Positions 20,901 through 30,800 of a DNA stretch of 38,620 bases are shown in pieces. The notes beneath the pieces were generated by a model. That model was not told the origin of the DNA. It saw only the letters and a program-made list of their open reading frames with translations, and made no database searches. The position numbers and the translations under genes are program-made. Numbering within the stretch: the first letter of the stretch is position 1; the number at the start of each line of letters is the position of its first letter. This DNA is from Trichomonas tenax. Taxonomy: Eukaryota; Parabasalia; Trichomonadida; Trichomonadidae. The stretch is taken from assembly GCA_023091735.1 (NCBI GenBank), contig JALKBU010000460.1, positions 1-38,620 on the forward strand. The letters run 5' to 3'.

Positions 20901-22697
20901 TCAAAGTGTAATCTTCCTGCTGATAAACACTACGAAGTCCTTAAATATGTCTACAAGTTGTACTCAAAATACATTTACACTACCGAAGATACTCTACATA
21001 CATATGCTGCATATGAAAGCTATTGGTACTTGAGCCTTAACTCTGAGTTCCTTGATTTCGCTAAACCAGAGCCTGATTGGTTTGGAATTATTTCTCATGA
21101 TAAATCCAATTATATTTCCAGAATACTATTGTTTGATTTCTCGATTACTTGCAGAAAATCATACTACGATCCTGAAATTTTAAAGGAAATTATAGAGTTA
21201 AAAAGCGAAACTTACTTTTATCTTCACCATTTGAATTCTTTCTTAAAACCAAAGATGGCTCCTTCTTTGACCCACAGAAGTATCAACATTTCAATGAGGG
21301 TATTCGAACGCAATTGGTCGAAAGAACTCGATGGATATATTGCAGAGACATCAGGTCAACTCAAAACATTATCACCATTGCAAGAAATGCAATTGCAAAA
21401 TGCAGGAAACCAAGAAATCAAAGAATGGCGTAGTTTATACATTCAAGATCTCAGCAAGAAATTGCTCCTGAAAAAGGTTCTACACGATTCTCCAATTATG
21501 AGGCCAATATTAAGAGGCATTTCTCACGTGCTCACTCCATTTTTGAAATTCAAGATCATATCAAGAGCAGCCAAACAACAAATCACAGAAAAACCTACTT
21601 TAGTTTTTAGCAGAACAGCAGCAGCACTTCTTCAAACACATCCTGATTCACCACATGCAATTTCTCTCATTGATCAATTAATTGAACAAGTTCCACCATC
21701 ACTTTTGCCAACTCTCAAAGATCGCAATTCCCCATGGATTGTTGACTTAGCTGGCGAAGGCGCCATTGATCTTGGAGGTCCAGGACGTGAAATATTCTCC
21801 GAAATGTGCGTTGAAATGTTCTTGCCATTCAACAAGTTATTTATACAGACACCAAGAACACGCCCTGAAAATCAGATGTGCGAATTCATTCCAGACCCAA
21901 CAGCGCCCCTCAACAGACTTATCTATGCAGGTGCACTCGTTGCTTTGTCGTTTGTTACACAAAGTCCACAACCACTGAAACTCGATGACTCTGTCTGGAA
22001 GTTCTTAACGGGTGAAGAAATTCCAGATCAAGACATTCTCAAAATGGATCCAGTGTTCGCAACAAGTCTCAATGGAACTGAAGAGAGACCTTGCACATGC
22101 ATAAACCTTTTGGGACAGAAAGTTGAAATGATTCCAGGTGGCGAAAACATTACCACTGATTCAGCAAATTATGCTAAACTTACTATGGAATTCAGAAGAA
22201 ATGAGCTCAGAAGCGCCCTTAAGAAGTTCAGAAAAGGATTCGAAGTCATCATGCAAAAGAGCTGCCGATACATTCTCAGTCCACACCAGCTGAAATTCTT
22301 CGTCTGCGGACCTGATACAATTACTGAACAGCAGATCATTTCAAGACTCAATTTCTTGACTGTTTATGATAGTCAAAAAATGCAGAACTTCATCTGGACA
22401 ATCAAGAACTTGACAGCAGAAGAAAGAACTCTTCTTCTTAAATTCATCACAGGAAGAGTTTCAATTCCGGTTTCAGGAAGTGGAGCGAACTTCAATATCA
22501 ATGTTCACATAGTTGAACTCCAGAAAACTAAACCACCATATACTCTTCCGAATGCAGCAACTTGCTCATCAACAATTACAGTCCCAGCATATCCAACAAA
22601 GGAGATTATGCTAGAAAGATTACAAAAAGCTATTCGTGAAGGATCAGACTTCACACTCGATACTGAATTAGACGCAACAGCCCGTACTTTTGAATAA
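14979..22697 (+). CDS. Giant HECT-type E3 ubiquitin ligase
   Basis: This is an intact, intronless 2,572-aa protein. The C-terminal ~370 residues (from ~2204) are a HECT domain: an N-lobe with GEGAIDLGGPGREIF, an LxPxxFxxxF-like helix region, and a C-lobe ending in LPNAATCSSTITVPAYPTK. Cys2529 (codon 22563-22565) is the catalytic residue that takes ubiquitin from the E2 as a thioester. Upstream are a region of ~15-residue beta-repeats (about 240-420, possibly a propeller), a beta-sandwich (~706-820) of the type found before ZZ or HERC-type modules (a VIFDPKCCLILGEKDFLKV core), a Pro-rich linker (~930-985), and a SPRY-like domain (~1521-1640). The middle is mostly helical repeats. The start MGQIPS fits an N-myristoylation signal, which would place the ligase on membranes. 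The stop runs into TAAA. Substrates are unknown. The family resembles large HERC/HECTD ligases, but no exact orthologue can be named. Confidence 0.92.
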   Translation: MGQIPSFPRPDPITPSSVEDFLKSSIIGGYIEQHFAKLSRNKEINRREFYDNVMNSLAQSIYYKKGIQNIQPFLLQSANSMINSYYNKTDDYNNIFSHLDEDVDKVLNSESEIQESSLITLFHPIQLMRTFTIALQIFNEIEPSTDYAETFVAVLNYNFENEISPEIFLSLEKHFRHIFSNPKYNSNVVASISNLCQKNGIDFTGCVVLLFHLFQNQSLADSIISFMPQNCQDTNKGNPQNNFTCRVRLGDNSKIISACNYNDHILAIASNKKIYSIDMNGQFVENLLQTRLIEKGTLSIMNDTACLTMLNACKIFSREKGTSFKITVKDALISCFFGSTDQLLVLTTNNELFYCNTISKANLGQINVQNPVCMHYSNGLLTVVSKTETSTYEVDPKILFLKHISSRVLDYQEYIVSLDSNYYIALFTHRSYMELMMIPRHDSPFVNPQDFSREIISMPYQNAFHESIRRIINLMPMNYFGNSKNTESKFRLTKTLFSYCISILNNLLTQPLPAQLYTALLHQVLSIIAGIVDNFEITDQEAKTIHTLLSSFAISKNSSKQSIIFIISYIISKGFEKIYRNRIPDFISLIKILASDNTKLTLLTDAIPIFLSSPAIVYIDSNCLKKMPEKIKFFVQKRMIFFCAQEFEKGSEDAVHALQSCIPGDLSNLVLFFSIFSSKKMAQYSTVFLDQLFPLIKELISQVKEPVLSTSSDKLIVRSTPHPIDESFEANWEVEIHDAQAIEVIFDPKCCLILGEKDFLKVSGNNAVVYSRDIYTAAPFPKSVLVNGTKAMLTLHSVNGERAYGVTASFKGIGKQPKSNIYDITSFYIAYLLHRISLCFCDVFTQSQPDDRMKHCEFLLNSKKLTFLPEGLKHFVNPNIMDLLYSENKSHIKVNEDDKEIERYTVSAVLNQLEIINDVIKMKTQHKITPPSTPKKSTRAPPPMVSTLHKTMKGFSIIKKAPIALPVQVSRKALPSIRQTQPLPLQYIKKANEIALEEFCSFMMKEVYKLRSKIRYNRQKGVDQCYLVEVLKKSEYFSNCRSVFDEASSSDKIDDKRKLHCIDLIRLIGSDTPLNDIISYANKYIDKLSAQTAVSSFLVRFVKEIQNSKFFFYLFFPLFQFMLKSGRMALNQIVQNNLLKVFGEINALHDYDELKMLSVLSEIAIFGSNPLRTRDLLRTVVLMQKTPALSTFIQSFCSTVTFQSFLEGYEILLKSGFIVEALNIMALFSQSFEIPADHILILTRYASNCRPKELEAFYMFLSQYLSSTGFVKISLVVNGKHLILQDFLRLLLNQIGGRVLKKPIEIISKDYPPESHDYTMGIFISFFRTLLQSKIANDIQVQFDNILFDYSKKSSNLLETIGIFTVVGRGIIPFTTGFLRTNNSNESFRVYNYVEDQNILTIFDKDNIKVEVNAEKCYASARIISNPDAFHPTKFRAHFVMSQLLNAQNYSILHASIATFVHDAVTNPEWLNMLQSVADPKLVSLAIKPTYEGQYHSINELIQCASKQQSSESLSKLVRVSNSLLLGNGITNDKCSLEITYKKGIDMIGFIGSESTSEFQSFVGLSFKDNAFYYNTTKVESQTRYVFEDGQKIAVMRASKNMVQFVVNGNKLWLQIPLTDKFVTPFIVSYIDVDYIIDFRTNSELDSNHYISENLRFDYTTFDKDDFDSPSFERSIKTNYVFRPSKDSQYSITTEPQPLYAKRKVYSAPVDNKKIIDFTMKGALYNVIYKGSEYYGMTGKLISITDKNTNVEFIDAVNGSRNYVDLPHCCFTQKPTFILPLPKPENILNALITRCLRIISIYLQIYDVQNSVSLIKCVAPQVVSMQFKYSDEKTFKVLLLYFENVIKNVPDAASLLFDIDAKGTQEHYSFRTSSYNTSRYLINSLIKSPNGFGFNVISISNFDNECNCMLKLNNEITFRSVIEGKNLLVHFSQYCQKIKSGKFSFTPIFKFASDEYYCHSIFAANLIASLTGLLSKCNLPADKHYEVLKYVYKLYSKYIYTTEDTLHTYAAYESYWYLSLNSEFLDFAKPEPDWFGIISHDKSNYISRILLFDFSITCRKSYYDPEILKEIIELKSETYFYLHHLNSFLKPKMAPSLTHRSINISMRVFERNWSKELDGYIAETSGQLKTLSPLQEMQLQNAGNQEIKEWRSLYIQDLSKKLLLKKVLHDSPIMRPILRGISHVLTPFLKFKIISRAAKQQITEKPTLVFSRTAAALLQTHPDSPHAISLIDQLIEQVPPSLLPTLKDRNSPWIVDLAGEGAIDLGGPGREIFSEMCVEMFLPFNKLFIQTPRTRPENQMCEFIPDPTAPLNRLIYAGALVALSFVTQSPQPLKLDDSVWKFLTGEEIPDQDILKMDPVFATSLNGTEERPCTCINLLGQKVEMIPGGENITTDSANYAKLTMEFRRNELRSALKKFRKGFEVIMQKSCRYILSPHQLKFFVCGPDTITEQQIISRLNFLTVYDSQKMQNFIWTIKNLTAEERTLLLKFITGRVSIPVSGSGANFNINVHIVELQKTKPPYTLPNAATCSSTITVPAYPTKEIMLERLQKAIREGSDFTLDTELDATARTFE

Positions 22698-22732
22698 ATT
22701 GTTTGTTTTGTATTATTAATTGAAAGTTATAT

Positions 22733-23328
22733 TTATTTAGGATTGAAATCAACCAAAACATATAAAAATAAAGTTTGTAAGAAATACTTTCGTTCATAAC
22801 ATGAACATATATAATTCCCGGGATAAATTTGATATAGAGTTCCGAAGAAATCAACTTTGTATAATCTAAAATCAAGTAATCCTCCATAATTAGTTCCCGT
22901 CATTATAAATTTAAAATCTGAATACATTTTTGATGATGAAATTTTCTTGTGTAAATAACTTTATCATTAAAAATCGGTGCATCAGTAACGGTGTCAATTA
23001 ATTCATAAGTGGTAAGAGTTGATCCATAAAGCTTCCAGCTGCGCGGTGGTGGCCAACTTCCATGTGTATCCACATTTGATTGAACCGAATAGTGTGTGAT
23101 AGCAATAAAATAAGTTGTAATATTAACATTCAACCAGTTGTTTCCATTATTCGGCATAGTTCTCAAGTAGGAATCAATTGATGGTGAAATTGCATTTATA
23201 CATTCAAATGTTGAAGCTGTTGGCGTTGAAGAACAAATTACATTTAAATTTTTATTTTGATGAATAACTCCATTTATGTCATTTGTGAGTTTTGGAGCAT
23301 ATGTTGCAATCGAATGTGCATTGTTCAT
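22733..23328 (-). pseudogene. F5/8 type C (discoidin-like) domain protein, frameshifted
   Basis: An ATG at 23328 opens 141 codons whose second half follows the discoidin pattern: NGNNWLNVNITTYFIAITHY, a YSVQS strand, PPPRSWKLYGST, then an ELIDTV turn. The frame then fails at an A5 run (22926-22930 on the plus strand). The adjacent frame continues the same domain with MTGTNYGGLLDFRLYKVDFF and GTLY, the usual end of the fold. A one-base indel has therefore split a ~190-residue protein. Trichomonads have many proteins that consist of, or end in, this beta-sandwich, often used for protein or glycan binding. The gene lies tail-to-tail with the HECT gene, with a 35-base gap. A sequencing error in the homopolymer remains possible. 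Confidence 0.65.
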
Positions 23329-23466
23329 GTAATTGTTTTAATTTAATTTTAACATAGTTCGTTTTGCATATTCCATAAAAATAGTCGTCGTATTTTTAAC
23401 GTATTCCCAATTCAATGATATTTATTATTTTACCAAAAACATAAATTGAAAATCATAATGCAAATA

Positions 23467-26400
23467 TGGACTTCATAAGAGCATTCCAGAAAGACACAAG
23501 CTTCTCACATTCATCTCAAGAAGAGCTTCTATTCCAATTTTGGAAAGTGGAGCAAATCTGAATTATAAAGTTCACTGAATCTATATCAAAAGCAGCCTGA
23601 TACTGGAGCACTTTTTAAATCACTACCATCAGTATTACAAACAAATCAATTATTCGAAGTAATTTATCAGATTTTGCCATTCAACACATCGGAAATGCAA
23701 TTACTGTTCTTCAAATTCTTAAGAAAAGTCGTTAAAGTTCAACCAAATGAATTTTCCGAAGAAATAACAAAAATTATTTTGGCGCAAATTCAAGATGCAA
23801 TGAATTCTTCACAGAATATTCACACATACCTCAAAGTTCTGCGAACAATGATATCAAAACTACCAGAAAATGTTTTAAATTTATCGAAAATCGTTGAAAT
23901 TTTAGAATTCATTATTGAATCTCAATTATGTGGCGAATTTTATATAGTTTATAATGTAGCTGAGAATTTACATGCGAAATTCCCTAACCAGGAACTCAGC
24001 TTTATATTTTTCGAGAATCTACAACCAAATTCTCAGTTTTTATATCTAATCAAGCGACAGCCAAAAGTTTTTGATTCGCTTACAGAGATTTTAAGAGCTT
24101 GGATTATTGAAGGAATTAATGATGAAACTGGATCTGAATCAATCGGTTTTATTGCTATTCAGATATTGAAATTGTATGGAGTTGAGTTGTTTTGGACAAC
24201 AAGAGGTGTCATTGAGCAATTAATGTTGATCGCGAGATCGCAAAATGAGAAACTTAGAATTTCTGCAATTCAAGCAATGCCAATTATTGATTCGAAAAAT
24301 TCTGCTTCTTATATTCTACAATTTGCATTGTATGATCCTTCATAACAAGTCAGATTGCAAGCAATTAGATTATTAGATCCAAAGTATCTCAATGATGATA
24401 TGAATCAATTGATTTATTTTGGCTGATAAATCAATTAACGTTTGCATAGAATCATTACCAATTGTTTCGAAAATATTCCAAACAAACCCGATTCTTTTCG
24501 AGACCGATATTTATAATTTCATTTACAATTTCGTAACTAATTACATTCCAATATGCAAATTTTCTAAATTAATCAAAGCATGCAAACAAATGTCACAAAT
24601 CATTTCTCATTTCAAAAGTGTTTGTGCAACAATTGCGCCGATACTTTTATTAGAAAATGAACAAATTCAAGATCTATCGCAAATAGAAAACGATTTAGAT
24701 CCAAAAATTTTTCTTCCTGACGATTTGAAAAAGTATGAAATCAAAAACACAAGATTCGCATCAAATTTCCACGAAAAAGGTTCATATTGGAATCAAATAT
24801 TTAATATAACACATGGAAAACAAATTGATAATCGGAATTCGGCGCTTTTTGACATAATCAGTTCTTTAGCAGACAACTCTGTTCCATTTATTCTCCAAAT
24901 CGGTCCAGTGTTCATTAAATACTTTTCATCGCCTCATTCACAGTCTCTTTATGTTTCTGCACTTCAATGTTTGATTAATCTAACGATTTCCACTGAATGT
25001 AAATTCAAATTGACAACAATGTTTCCTTCTTTATTGCCATCATTAATTAACTTAATTAATTCAAATTCTGGTGATAAAGTTTCAATTCTTACACTAAGAT
25101 TAATTGATACAATAGGTTCTCCCGATTCAATACCATTGCAAACTTTCTCAGATAAAAGAATTACATGTACAAATATAACGATCACAAATCCATCATTTTT
25201 CGCTGTTTTTACAATCAATCTTTTAGTTTCTCTTTTTTCCAAATCAAAATCAGTTTCAGTCTTTGAAGCAATATCAACAATTCTTGCAAAATGAACTAGT
25301 TTTGCAATAAAGTATTTAGAGTCGATTTTAATAGAATTTAGAAGAGCGCTTCAGGCAGAAATAGATGCAAATATATTATTTAAGTATTTAGAAGTTGTCA
25401 TGTATTCTTGTGGATGGCACGTTGCAAATTACATTGATCAATTCACTGATGTCTTAAAGAAGAATATTCTCAAGAAAAATTGTTTGGAACTTTGCATTAC
25501 TTTAAGTTACAAATTACGTAATGGCTTCTGTAATGTTTCTTCACAGTTATATCCAATTATTTTGATGAATTTCAATACGAATGATTAGGATATATTGAAG
25601 AAATTACTGAAATTTGCAACATTTTCTGTTATGTATCAAAATCAATCTTTCTTTATCTACTTCAGTTCAATTGAAACAAATTTCCTTTCTCCAACAAATC
25701 CATCTCCAAAGCAGAAAATCAAGATTGTAATTAAAAGATTAACAATGCTTGTACAGCATTATCCATTACATAATTTTAGTGTTCAAATCGCTCAAATTGC
25801 TTTCAGGCTTTTGAAACATCATCAAACAAAAGAAGTTCTTGATTTGATAGTTAACTTATATTTGTTTGGTGATGTTGATGTCAAATTTGCTGGGCAAGCA
25901 ACGCAAATGCTTGGATGCTCTCTTCCTCACATATATGATATCAAAAATCATTTAGCTTTAGGAAAACCAATCATCGAACAAATTTTATTTATTATCAATA
26001 TTTATCCGAAAATTAATACAAAAAGAATTCTCTCGAATATCAAAGAACCTGATCCATAATCTGCAAATTTGTTTGATAACTTAGCTCCTCTTTGTTACAA
26101 TAAAATTGATGATTGATTGCAAAGTTTGGAGATTCCAATAATTAAGAATTCTCCGAACATTTTCCAAATATTATTATCGAACGAATTAAAATACTTTGGT
26201 CACGCAGAGATAAACATCTTGCAATCAAACAAATGGATTATTTCACAAAAATTTTGTGCTCCAATTCACCTGAAGAACTTGAAAAATTACAACTAAATGA
26301 GAAAGATTTAGAAATCAAATTCTTGTCAACTAAATCACAAGATGAAATCAAAAATCTAATTTCGAAATGGAATATCGATAATAAGCTGAAATGCAAAGTT

Positions 26401-27674
26401 TTGCGGCTCTCTGTGGCATGGAAATATAATCTTTGCATTAATGATAGCGATATTATTGAAACATTCAAGAAATGCATTTCTTTGAATGAAAATGATTCGA
26501 GATCTTGGTCAGGATGGGCCTATGCATGCTCGAGCGAAAATCAATGATATTGATGCAATTTATTTATCTAAGATTTCACCAGAACTTTGCAAGAAAACTA
26601 AATTTTTGATATCTGTTACAGGACTTTATAGCATCCAAAAGCAAGCGCCGCTTCTTTATCATATCGAAGAAAGACTCGAATTATTCAGTACATTGACACA
26701 TCCGAGATTGCTGAATGTTGTTGATAATGCTGGAACAAGGCATAAGTTCCTGCTTAAAGGAAATGAAGATCTCAGACTTGATCAAAGAATAATACAGCTT
26801 TTCTCATTAGATAACAGCCTGATTAAAGTCAACAGATCAACACGAACGAATAACATTTCGATTGCAATGTATGCTGTTGCTCCTTTTGCGCCAAACACAG
26901 GATTGATTTCATGGGTTAGTGGAGCTGTCACTATTTCGCAGATTGTCAATGATTTTAGGACATCCAGAAACAGACCGATTACACTCGAAAAGACAATTTT
27001 CCATGAATTCACGTCTCTTAAGAATAACACATTAAATGCAATGCAGCAAATCGAACTTCATGATTTAATTTGTCAGAAAACATCTGCTGATGAATTGCAT
27101 GAAAACTTGTGGCTGTGGTATTCTTCTCCTGCACAATGGGTTGATCTCACACGCAGTTTTTCATTATCAACGGCATTAATGAGCATGCTCTGATGCATTA
27201 TTGGTCTCGGAGACAGACATATTAGAAATATTATGGTCCACAAACATACAGGATGTGTCATTCATATCGATTTTGGAGAATTTTTTGAATCAGCATCAAA
27301 TAGAACCGTTTTACCAGAAAAAGTTCCATTCAGGTTAACGAGGTTATTCATTAACGCAATCAAAGGAAGGAAAACAGATGGAATATTCACGACATCGTGT
27401 GAAAATTACCTGTATGTCATTCGCGAAGGAATCTCTTCTGTTATTGCAATGTTGGAAGTTTTCGTTCATGAACCAATCTTCCAGAAGTCAATTTAAAGAT
27501 CAGACGAAAATTTTAGCACGTGTTGCTGAAAAGATGTTTGGTCTCGATTTTATGTATGGTGGAGAATCCGCCGAAGAAATGTCTGTTGCTGAACAAGTTC
27601 ATATACTTATTGAGTCGGCTTCAGACAGAACAAGATATTGCCACAATTATCAAGGATGGCAGCCTCAATTATAA
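23467..27674 (+). pseudogene. Broken TOR (target of rapamycin) kinase gene
   Basis: Pieces of one PIKK protein follow each other in order. HEAT-type helices run from about 23600 to 26060, then a FAT-end piece (26233-26530, with RSWSGWAYA), the kinase N-lobe (FLLKGNEDLRLDQRIIQLF; the ATP-binding Lys codon is 26756-26758), the catalytic loop GLGDRHIRNIMV, HIDFGEFFE, PEKVPFRLTR, and a C-terminal FATC (AEQVHILIESASDRTRY to GWQPQL, stop by 27674). The EKVPFRLTR and GLGDRH contexts are those of TOR rather than ATM or ATR. In-frame stops lie at 24343, 25292, 25586, 26057, 26114 and 27191 (first base), with frame changes near 23590, 24415, 26220, 26530 and 27480. Most of the FRB segment is missing at the 26530 break. 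At ~1,400 codons it is also much shorter than normal TOR (~2,400-2,550). It cannot make a working kinase; an intact TOR must lie elsewhere if the pathway exists. Confidence 0.85.
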
Positions 27675-27792
27675 TATTGTTTTGTTTATTTTAAATGTTT
27701 TCTATCTATTAAGGGGCAACACACATGAAAAGTGACATCTGTTTCGGGTGAGCATAGTTGAAAATATAATTCATTTTTTCAACGAAATTTTC

Positions 27793-27812
27793 AAAAAAAA
27801 AAAAAAAAAAAA
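27793..27812. repeat. A20 homopolymer between convergent genes
   Basis: A run of twenty A lies in the 149-base gap between the TOR relic and the end of the minus-strand giant gene. Its position just past the TOR FATC stop (119 bases) could be a trace of a poly(A) tail, but no target-site duplication was seen. Confidence 0.6.
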
Positions 27813-27823
27813 GAACAAAAAAT

Positions 27824-30800
27824 TTATTGTGAATATTTTGAAGTCTGATTTGTGCCATCCAAGAATTCCGTCATCGTTGGGAATAGAGGCAATCCCTGTG
27901 GAATCTTGAAGACACCGGATGAATCCATAATTTTTTTCGGTCGAGATAATGGAGTGCAATTAAGTTCGAGCATAATCGCATTGGAATCTCTTCTGCTCTT
28001 AGAATTCTTCCTCATACGCTCGTTCATGTGGTCTGAAATGCTTTCGGATCTCTTAAGATTGTAAGTTCTTCTTCTTGTGATCTCTGACATTGCAATCATT
28101 CCTTCGATCATTTCCTTTTGTGTTGCAAATGGTAAAATCTTTGGAACAACTGATTCGCTCAATAAAATCGAATAAACAGTGGCGAGAGTCTTGCAATCAG
28201 TAACTGTAACGCTTGGAAGGTTCTGATCATCGAACTGGAGATGCGACAAATCGTTGATAACATCATCGAGTGTTCTCGACCATTTTTCGTATTCGATTAT
28301 TTGTGCTTGCATAAGATTTGGTGCTCGTTTGCTTAAAGCGAGGATGAAAGCAAGGCAATCTTCGCTTGTTTGCGCCCTTCCAATAGCAAATTTGTACAGA
28401 TTTGAGAGTGATAATGAACATCTTTCTGGTTTTATCTTTGACAAGAAAGCAGTCGCGAATTTGAAAATTTCGTTGATGATTTGATGACTACTGTTGATTA
28501 AAATAATGCAATAATGAGATAATGCGTCTTCCATTGCTCCTTGTGTTGCATTTGCTAAAAGTTCGGTTGGATTTGCAATGCTTGGGAATGATTCTGGATT
28601 TGCGCTTTTAATTGGAGCAACAGCTAAAAGCAATTGTTCACTATTTCCCATTGCAAGCAAATGGTCTAAAGCTTGTTGAGCTTCGTAATCAGAAGATGCA
28701 ATATAAAGCAATGGTCTGACTATGGCAATGTAATAAGTCCATGCATCAACATTTGTCGATTGAGCTGTCAAAGCCATAATGCAAAGTTCTGTTGCTGAAG
28801 TGTATAAAGCATCGAAGAATGTTCTGCAGTTGAAGAAACACTTCACGAAATTAAAAGCAAATACAGAATTGTCTTCGAACGCTCTCGTGTAGAACTTGAA
28901 TGCGCAACTGACTAAAAGCGTTAATGATCTAACATCGCTTGCATTGTTTGCCAAATGATAGTTCACTGCTTTCGCGACACCCATGACAACTAATGGATCA
29001 TCTTTGTCAGAATAGTTCTGAAGATTGATATATGCCAACAATGACATCGCTGCAACGTGAATGTTTCTACTTCCAAGAACCCATTTTGCGGCGGTTTGCA
29101 GCCATTTTTCTGGTTGAGAAGTTTTCTCAGCAAACATCTTAACGTATTGAGCGAATGCATCATCTGTTAACGGAGCTGGAGAAGGAAGTCTGTAAGTGTC
29201 TGCGAGAGCAACAAGAAGAGGAAGAGATCCAACATCAGCGAATATCAATGCGAAGTGAAGAATGGAATAAATTTCATCTCCTAGGCTTGATGGGTCCATA
29301 TTTGTAATGGCTTTAGACAACAAATCAACTGTCCAAAGATTACGCTTGAAATCTTCATTCAAGCATCTCGTGACATGGAGATAATGAGCAAAACTGATTT
29401 CATCAGCTAATCTTGGAAATATTGTATTTCTTGATGTGACCAACAAACTGTGAACAATTTTAGCAACAATCTTTGGATTTCCTGCATTGAAGATAAATGT
29501 TGGAATCATATCAACGTGATCTGGCGATTTCATTAATTCTTTCCAAATTGATATAATCGAATCGAAATGATCATCGCTGATTGCTTCTGTTGCCTTCATT
29601 AGTTCTTTCATGAACTGATATGGCGTGAAATAAGCGAACAAAGGAATAGTTTCATGCGAACATGTCTTCTGCTTTGGTAAGAATCTCAGCGACTTCGCGA
29701 ATGGTTTGATTGCATCAATGATGCTTCGTGGAGGAATGTGCAAATTCGGTTGACCAATGAGATAGAATGCATAACCGAAAACTGCTTCAGTTGCAAATCC
29801 GAAATTTGCAGGAATATCTTTATAATCGATTTCATCAATGTGACAATCGAGATTGTCTAAACCTTCTTTATCAGGGAATTTAGCATATGTTCCTAATAAT
29901 TTAGTGAGCATTTCATGCGCGCGAGGATGTTCAATGTTTTCAAATACTAAAGCCAAAAGAATTAATGTCGGCAATTGCAAATAAAGAATATCAATGTTTG
30001 CTTCATTGATTATTGCCAGAATTGCATCGAAGAAACCATTTGCAACAATTCTCGTTTGAAGGAAACAGTTCTCAACAAACTGTGTAATTAAAACATCAGG
30101 TTGATTAACTAATAATTCTCTTAATACGTTCAAAATGTTATGCTCTGCAAGAATTTGAACTGCAGGATCATCGAAAATTAAAGCATCTGAAATGATTCTT
30201 CCGCTCATGATTAATTTCTTCATTGCATTTGCACCTGATACTCTAATCACGCGCAAATCGGGGCTCTTTGTCATTCCCCAGTTTACTAAGTATCTGAAGG
30301 AAATTTCACGAGAAGAAACAGGCCAATCTTCTAAACTAATCGATCCAAATGAATCATAAACTGAAGGAATAATAATTTCGAAGCAGAGTATTTCTTTGAT
30401 ATATGGAACTGCTTGTTTCTCAAGGTTTGAATCCCACTTGATTGCTCTTGCATTGTTGATTGACAAACTTGCGAAATAACCTTGAAGAGCAGTCATAAAG
30501 TTCATGATTACACGAAGCTGTGATTTGATTTGTGCAGGATGAAGGAATGGATTCGAGAGAAGTCTGATCATTGAACGAGCAGCTTGCGGAAGCAGTGGCC
30601 TTTTAACGCCAGGAAGAATTCCAAAGAATGATGGTAAAAAGAATGGATGACATAAATCAAGTGAAGCAAAAACAACTGTTTTGCACCAATTCTGTCTGTG
30701 CGACAAAAGAGATGTCATCAATGAAAATGCTGCGGGACGGAATTCTTCGCTGTGCTGAACATTGTAATATGTTGGGCATTGATAGATATCCTCAACGAGT

